Source: JAVBPA01 sp031549925
GTDB lineage: Bacteria > Bacillota > Clostridia > Oscillospirales > CAG-272
DNA length: 10,447 nt
Direction of reading: 5' to 3'
NCBI GenBank assembly: GCA_031549925.1
Contig: JAVBPA010000111.1
Location: forward strand, 1 to 10,447
This document shows positions 6,502 through 10,447 of this stretch, in pieces; positions within the stretch are counted from its first letter, which is position 1; every line of letters starts with the position of its first letter. The notes under the pieces are model-generated. The model made no database searches and had not been told where the DNA came from. It was given only the letters and a program-made list of their open reading frames with translations. Both the position numbers and the translations under genes were made by a program.

Positions 6502-7145
6502 AATATTTTATTTTCCGATATATAATTTTGTATAAAATCTGCCGCATAAAAAACAAAATCATGAACCATTTGTTCCTTTACAACGGTAAATCCATATTTG
6601 TCCTCATCAAAAATCCCGTTATAAAAATTTCTTATTTCTTCTATTTTTATATTTAATTTTTCCGCCGGAATATAATCTAAAAATTGATAACCGTATGATT
6701 TAATATTTTTAAATTTTTCATATGAAACCGATTTATTTTTATATAAATACTTAAAATCAGCCCGAAACATATCAACTTTTATTTTTGCGATTAATTCGTT
6801 GTTATCCCCGATATACTTTTTATATTCATTTTTTTTCGGAATATATACCATTTCCGCCCACAAATCGTCAGTTATTAAATGACATAAATATCCGAAGCAA
6901 AAAAAATATCTGTTATCATCAAAATAATTATTAAGATATTTATTTTTAAAATCATTATAAAAAATCTTTTTACCGTCGTCGCTTGTCCAATGTAGAATTT
7001 TTCTCGGAGGATCATATTTTTTGTCGCTGCCTAAAGTGCCGCTGTCAGGTGCGATATTCCCTATTATAAAAGAAACATCATCGGATATTTTATTTTGTTT
7101 TAATAAAATATCCGCGATTCTGAAATGGGTAATCCAAGCTGCCAT
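6486..7145 (-). CDS. Zinc-dependent phospholipase C-like protein
   Basis: 219 aa, no signal peptide, so probably cytosolic, unlike the secreted clostridial alpha-toxins. The N-terminus MAAWITHFRIAD is typical of the short zinc-dependent phospholipase C-like family. Candidate metal ligands are His7, Asp34 (in NIAPDSG), His52 (LHW), His89 and Asp93 (CHLITDDLW). This fits the helical, metal-binding fold in which nucleases and phospholipases C share His/Asp ligands, but the substrate is unknown. Start: GGAG (7156-7159) 10 nt before the ATG. It is the last gene of the operon, 24 bp after the exporter subunit. Composition is unlike its neighbours: by my hand count about 22% GC over 6601-6960, against roughly 42-48% in sampled stretches of infB and the ABC gene, with a Lys/Asn/Tyr/Phe-heavy protein. 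That could mean recent acquisition or relaxed selection. Confidence 0.8.
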   Translation of the reverse strand: MAAWITHFRIADILLKQNKISDDVSFIIGNIAPDSGTLGSDKKYDPPRKILHWTSDDGKKIFYNDFKNKYLNNYFDDNRYFFCFGYLCHLITDDLWAEMVYIPKKNEYKKYIGDNNELIAKIKVDMFRADFKYLYKNKSVSYEKFKNIKSYGYQFLDYIPAEKLNIKIEEIRNFYNGIFDEDKYGFTVVKEQMVHDFVFYAADFIQNYISENKILKRNP

Positions 7146-7169
7146 TAAAAATAAACTCCATAATCTGAT

Positions 7170-7616
7170 TCAAGTTTTACGCGGAAATATCCGTCTCGCG
7201 ATAAAATTTATAAGTGCTATCGAAACAGCCATAGAACCCGCCAAAAAGAACGTCTGCGCTCCTGTTCTGATAAAACCGTCCATATCGTTTTGTACCAGCA
7301 AAAGCATTGTTTGATATAGGCTGTATCCCGGAACAAGCGGGATTATAGCCGGAATAATAAAAATAGTAGATGGTTTTTTAAAAATTCTCGCCAAAATTTC
7401 CCCTGCGAACGCACTAAACAAAGTACCTGTAAAATAAGACAAGATCATATTATAATTATTTTTTTGCATTATAAGGTTTATAATGTATCCAAAGCTTCCG
7501 ATAAATGCGGATATTAATACAGCTTTCAGGGGAGTTTTCATAAGCAATGAATAAAATACCGTAGCCGCAATACATATAAAAAATATTTTTATTAATTCAA
7601 TTATATAAACATTCAT
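7170..7616 (-). CDS. ThrE-family exporter, small membrane subunit (YjjB / ThrE_2 type)
   Basis: 148 aa, almost wholly hydrophobic with about five membrane segments. The conserved IPLVPGYSLY motif (Pro93, Pro96, Gly97) lies near the middle. This corresponds to the C-terminal half of the fused threonine/serine exporter ThrE of Corynebacterium, and to the stand-alone YjjB of enterobacteria, which works with YjjP and has been linked to succinate export. The substrate here cannot be read from sequence: threonine/serine or a dicarboxylate are the options known in the family. Its ATG overlaps the stop of the preceding partner gene in ATGA, with AGGCGG (7623-7628) as the likely ribosome binding site. 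Both indicate tightly coupled production of the two subunits in about equal amounts. Confidence 0.9.
   Translation of the reverse strand: MNVYIIELIKIFFICIAATVFYSLLMKTPLKAVLISAFIGSFGYIINLIMQKNNYNMILSYFTGTLFSAFAGEILARIFKKPSTIFIIPAIIPLVPGYSLYQTMLLLVQNDMDGFIRTGAQTFFLAGSMAVSIALINFIARRIFPRKT
7613..7616 (-). other. ATGA overlap coupling the two exporter subunit genes
   Basis: On the minus strand the TGA stop of the larger subunit (7613-7615) overlaps the ATG of the smaller subunit (7614-7616). Such 4-base overlaps usually mean translational coupling. Confidence 0.9.
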
Positions 7617-8401
7617 AAAACACCGCCTAAATGCATGTATAAACTGAACACAATTCCAGCTCCTGCGGCAATTCCCACCGCGGTAAGCAAAGCCTCGGTA
7701 AAACGGGCGGCACCGGAAATCAAATCACCCATTATCGTATCACGTATAGCATTTGTCATCGCAAGACCGGGCAGGAGCGGGATTATCGCCCCGATGAATA
7801 TTTTATCAATAGTATCGACATAATTAAAATAATGAACCGTTACTGCTATCAGCGCAACCAGCGCGCTTCCGAAAAAAGCCGTTGCGAAAGGATATATATT
7901 TATTTTTGAAAAAGAAGAAGATAAAAGCTGAAGAATAATTCCGCAGGCGAAAGCAACCGCGCAATCGGCAAAACCTCCTCCGTACACAAGAGAAAACAAG
8001 GAACACGCAAAAGCAGAGTATATACAATACCGCAGCATATGGAATTTTCGGTGTTTTCTGTTTTTTATAAAATTTAATTTATCGAGTGCTTCACAAAAAT
8101 CTATCTTACCGCTGTTTAAATTCCTTGATATCGAATTTACTTCATCAAGCACACGCAGGTCAACCGATCTTTTTTTTATTCGTTTTACCTGAGTTATACA
8201 TGGAGTTCCGTTTTTTACAAGTGTTATAAAAATGCCGGTAGTCAAAGCAATAATTTCGCTGTCAATATAATTTCCAGCCACGCATATTTTTACGGCTGTT
8301 TCTTCCGCGCGAAAAGTCTCGCCGCCGTTTTCAAGTATGAGACAAGCGGCAAGACGCGCAGTTTCAAGTACCGTTGATTCATCAGGCGTTTTTGAATTCA
8401 T
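7613..8401 (-). CDS. ThrE-family exporter, large subunit (YjjP / DUF1212 type)
   Basis: 262 aa. The soluble N-terminal part carries the family motif GGETFRAEETAVKI (residues 26-39). A basic linker (about 113-119) leads into about five membrane segments from residue 124 to the end. The second motif, IPLLPGLAMTNAIRD (about 207-221) followed by GDLISG (225-230), is highly characteristic of the ThrE/YjjP group. Length is normal for the stand-alone N-terminal half. It acts in the inner membrane together with the small subunit encoded next. Known relatives export threonine and serine, or succinate; which applies here is unknown. The gene starts 27 bp after the ABC exporter stop with only a weak AGAAG ribosome binding site, so it is probably in the same transcript. 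Confidence 0.92.
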   Translation of the reverse strand: MNSKTPDESTVLETARLAACLILENGGETFRAEETAVKICVAGNYIDSEIIALTTGIFITLVKNGTPCITQVKRIKKRSVDLRVLDEVNSISRNLNSGKIDFCEALDKLNFIKNRKHRKFHMLRYCIYSAFACSLFSLVYGGGFADCAVAFACGIILQLLSSSFSKINIYPFATAFFGSALVALIAVTVHYFNYVDTIDKIFIGAIIPLLPGLAMTNAIRDTIMGDLISGAARFTEALLTAVGIAAGAGIVFSLYMHLGGVL

Positions 8402-8428
8402 TTTGACTTCTTATATAACCTCGCATAT

Positions 8429-10447
8429 TTATTGCGCGTTCTTTGTTGATACAATTTTTGACATCTGCCTCTGAGCCATAACAAGGCCAAAATATATACC
8501 GTGCTGTTTCATTAGTTCTTCGTGAGTTCCCACTTCAACTACTTTGCCTTTATCGAGAACTACAAGACGGGTAGCGTTCCGCAGCGTCGAAAGCCGATGT
8601 GCTATTGCCAGAGTTGTTCTGTCTTTTATCAATTTTTGAAGCGAATCCTGAATTTGTTTTTCAGTTTCGGTATCAAGCGAAGCCGTGGCTTCATCAAGTA
8701 TTAGTATTCTCGGATTATGAAGGAGCGCTCTCGCTATCGAAACCCTCTGCCGTTCTCCTCCGGATAAAGTATAACCCTTTTCTCCGACTTTAGTATTGTA
8801 CGCATCAGGCAATCTCATTATAAATTGATGGGCACCCGCTATTTTTGAAGCTGTTATAACCTCGTCATGGGTAGCGTTTGCTTTCGCATATGCGATATTA
8901 TCATATATTGTTCCCGAAAATAAAAATGTTTCCTGAAGCACTACTCCGATTTGTGAACGGAGACTTTCCTGCGATATGTCTTTTATATCGACACCGTCAA
9001 TTTTTATTACACCTTCGTCCACATCGTACATACGCATTATCAGGTTTATAAGAGTAGATTTTCCGACTCCTGATTTACCGACTATGCCTATCATTTCACC
9101 GGGATTAATTTTTAAGCTGACATTCCGAAGTACATCTACCGCTTCATCATAACCGAATGAAATATTGTCGATATCAATATAACCTTCAATTTCAAGATCA
9201 ACCGCATTTGTTTTATCGGCGACGTCAATTTTTTCGTCGATAATATCAAATATTTTTACAACGGAAGTAGTCAGTCTGACAAGCAGTCTCGGTAAATTCG
9301 AAACCCACCTCATCGGACCGTATATCATCCCTATATAAGCGGTAATCTGCTGCATATAGCCAAGCGACATTTCAAGATTTAATATTTTATTTCCGGCATA
9401 ATACAGCAGGAAAAATTCTCCTATACCCATAACAAAATTTATGATAGGCGATACTACGGCATAAAATTTTTCATTGAAAAACTGTACATCCCGCTGTTCT
9501 TTTATAGCCTCATCAAAACGCTCGTATTCGCGGTGCTCCATTCCGAACGCTTTAACAACCCGGATACCGGAAAATATATCATGAAGTATGCTGCTTGCTT
9601 TCTCGTGTGTTTTCCATTGTTTGTGCCAGTGCATACGCATAAAATTAAAAAACGCACGGTTGAAAACAACAACAAAGGGAATCGGAAGCAATATAAGCAA
9701 AGCAAGCTTCCAGTCATATATAAACAAAAATGTACCCACAACTACGAAAACAATTATTTGTTCTATAATAGCTCCGATTTCATGAACTAAAAAATTGTTT
9801 ATCATGGAAGTGTCATCCGTTACGCGGTTCATTAATTCTCCGGATGTACGTTTTGATATGCGGGAAAGAGAGAGCATTTGTATTTTATTGAAAATAAGCT
9901 CACGCAGTTTGACTACGACTTTTGACGATGCTTGTATCAGCGTCAATCCGCGTACTACTGACATTATGTTTATAACAATATTCAATAAAAATATAATAAA
10001 TATGATAAGAACAAACTGCTGCCATTTTGGCATTGTTTCCGCTTTTATAAAATCGTCAACCATTATTCGGTTAAAATAAGGTGTTATCAGCGCAACCGCC
10101 GATATTAAGAAATACATTACAATAGAAACATATATATAAAATCTGTGGGGATAAGCTATCGCCCAAAGACGTTTTAAATACGATTTTTTATCTACGCAAT
10201 TTGAACATATTTTTGACCCTGCCTGATACAGCCTTCCGCATTTAGGACAGTATATATCGATTTCTTCTTCATAACTGTAATCGAAGGGAACTTTCCCTTC
10301 GTCACGGCAATATCTGTTAATACGCTTTGATACAGCCGCGAAGAGCCGTGAATAAGACATATCAGCGCGGCATAATACACGGCATGTTCCGTCCGTCATC
10401 GTACATTCTAAAAATATACAGCCTATACCTGTAATGCAATTGAATTC
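8429..10447 (-). CDS. ABC exporter (fused membrane and ATPase domains) with N-terminal zinc ribbon, 5'-partial
   Basis: A half-size exporter of the MsbA/LmrA type, expected to dimerise in the membrane. The frame is open to the window edge (672 codons visible). An ATG at 10399 lacks a ribosome binding site, and the codons upstream of it read GIGCIFLEC, which I remember as family sequence, so the start is outside. Order: cytosolic N-terminal module; four-cysteine zinc ribbon CPKC...CSNC (10196-10249); six-helix exporter membrane domain; ATPase with Walker A GKSGVGKST (about 9050-9080), Q-loop VVLQE (about 8930-8950), signature LSGGE (about 8751-8770), Walker B ILILDEA (about 8680-8712) and switch His in IAHRLST (about 8590-8612). 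All catalytic motifs are intact. Substrate unknown: lipid, peptide or drug are the family options. It is the first visible gene of the operon containing the ThrE-type pair. Confidence 0.93.
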   Translation of the reverse strand, partial: EFNCITGIGCIFLECTMTDGTCRVLCRADMSYSRLFAAVSKRINRYCRDEGKVPFDYSYEEEIDIYCPKCGRLYQAGSKICSNCVDKKSYLKRLWAIAYPHRFYIYVSIVMYFLISAVALITPYFNRIMVDDFIKAETMPKWQQFVLIIFIIFLLNIVINIMSVVRGLTLIQASSKVVVKLRELIFNKIQMLSLSRISKRTSGELMNRVTDDTSMINNFLVHEIGAIIEQIIVFVVVGTFLFIYDWKLALLILLPIPFVVVFNRAFFNFMRMHWHKQWKTHEKASSILHDIFSGIRVVKAFGMEHREYERFDEAIKEQRDVQFFNEKFYAVVSPIINFVMGIGEFFLLYYAGNKILNLEMSLGYMQQITAYIGMIYGPMRWVSNLPRLLVRLTTSVVKIFDIIDEKIDVADKTNAVDLEIEGYIDIDNISFGYDEAVDVLRNVSLKINPGEMIGIVGKSGVGKSTLINLIMRMYDVDEGVIKIDGVDIKDISQESLRSQIGVVLQETFLFSGTIYDNIAYAKANATHDEVITASKIAGAHQFIMRLPDAYNTKVGEKGYTLSGGERQRVSIARALLHNPRILILDEATASLDTETEKQIQDSLQKLIKDRTTLAIAHRLSTLRNATRLVVLDKGKVVEVGTHEELMKQHGIYFGLVMAQRQMSKIVSTKNAQ
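10196..10249 (-). other. Zinc-ribbon segment in the N-terminus of the ABC exporter
   Basis: Cys-X2-Cys, ten residues, Cys-X2-Cys (CPKC ... CSNC) lies directly before the first membrane segment. Ordinary MsbA-type exporters lack it. It probably binds Zn in the cytosol; a regulatory or assembly role is a guess. Confidence 0.8.

Noticed and set aside
10397..10399. ATG as the start of the ABC exporter
   Set aside because: No ribosome binding site, and the same frame stays open to the window edge with sequence (GIGCIFLEC) that looks like part of the protein family.
10442..10447. EcoRI site GAATTC at the very end of the window
   Set aside because: Could hint at a cloning boundary, but a six-base site is common and it is inside the open ABC reading frame.

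Overview
The window looks like a chromosomal segment of an uncultured, moderately low-GC member of the Clostridia (Bacillota), probably a gut-type Oscillospirales or Eubacteriales lineage. This rests on the style of the translation initiation factor IF-2, a clostridial-type ABC exporter with an N-terminal zinc ribbon, a split ThrE-type exporter, an Rrf2 regulator, GGAG-type ribosome binding sites where these are visible, and a good sigma-A promoter. The placement comes from recognising families, not from a search. I see no mobile elements, RNA genes or CRISPR array.

Plus strand, 1-4874. The window opens inside infB (IF-2). The reading frame is open from base 2 to the stop at 2836, so the true start lies upstream. 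The first 430 bases encode an in-frame tandem array of two alternating peptide units (NRPQYNQNQNQGQQ and NRPQGQQNQGQQ). It is about two thirds Gln plus Asn and resembles a prion-like or condensate-forming low-complexity domain. A degenerate Gln-rich stretch, a charged RG-containing linker and then a fully conventional IF-2 follow. After a 148-bp gap comes ygiQ, a YgiQ/UPF0313 radical SAM protein. The rbfA gene that often follows infB is not there.

Minus strand, 10447-4931. Two transcription units converge on ygiQ. The upstream one runs from an ABC exporter (5' end beyond the window) through a ThrE-family exporter pair whose genes overlap by ATGA, to a very AT-rich gene for a zinc-dependent phospholipase C-like protein. 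It ends in a strong hairpin terminator whose loop contains that last gene's stop codon. The second unit starts at a near-consensus promoter (6407-6435). It encodes an uncharacterised TIM-barrel-like protein and then a cysteine-rich Rrf2 regulator.

Functionally this is mostly housekeeping and membrane export. The most unusual content is the repetitive Gln/Asn-rich extension of IF-2. Also worth a second look are the TIM-barrel/Rrf2 pair under its own strong promoter, the compositionally odd phospholipase-like gene, and the metal-binding N-terminal module of the ABC exporter.
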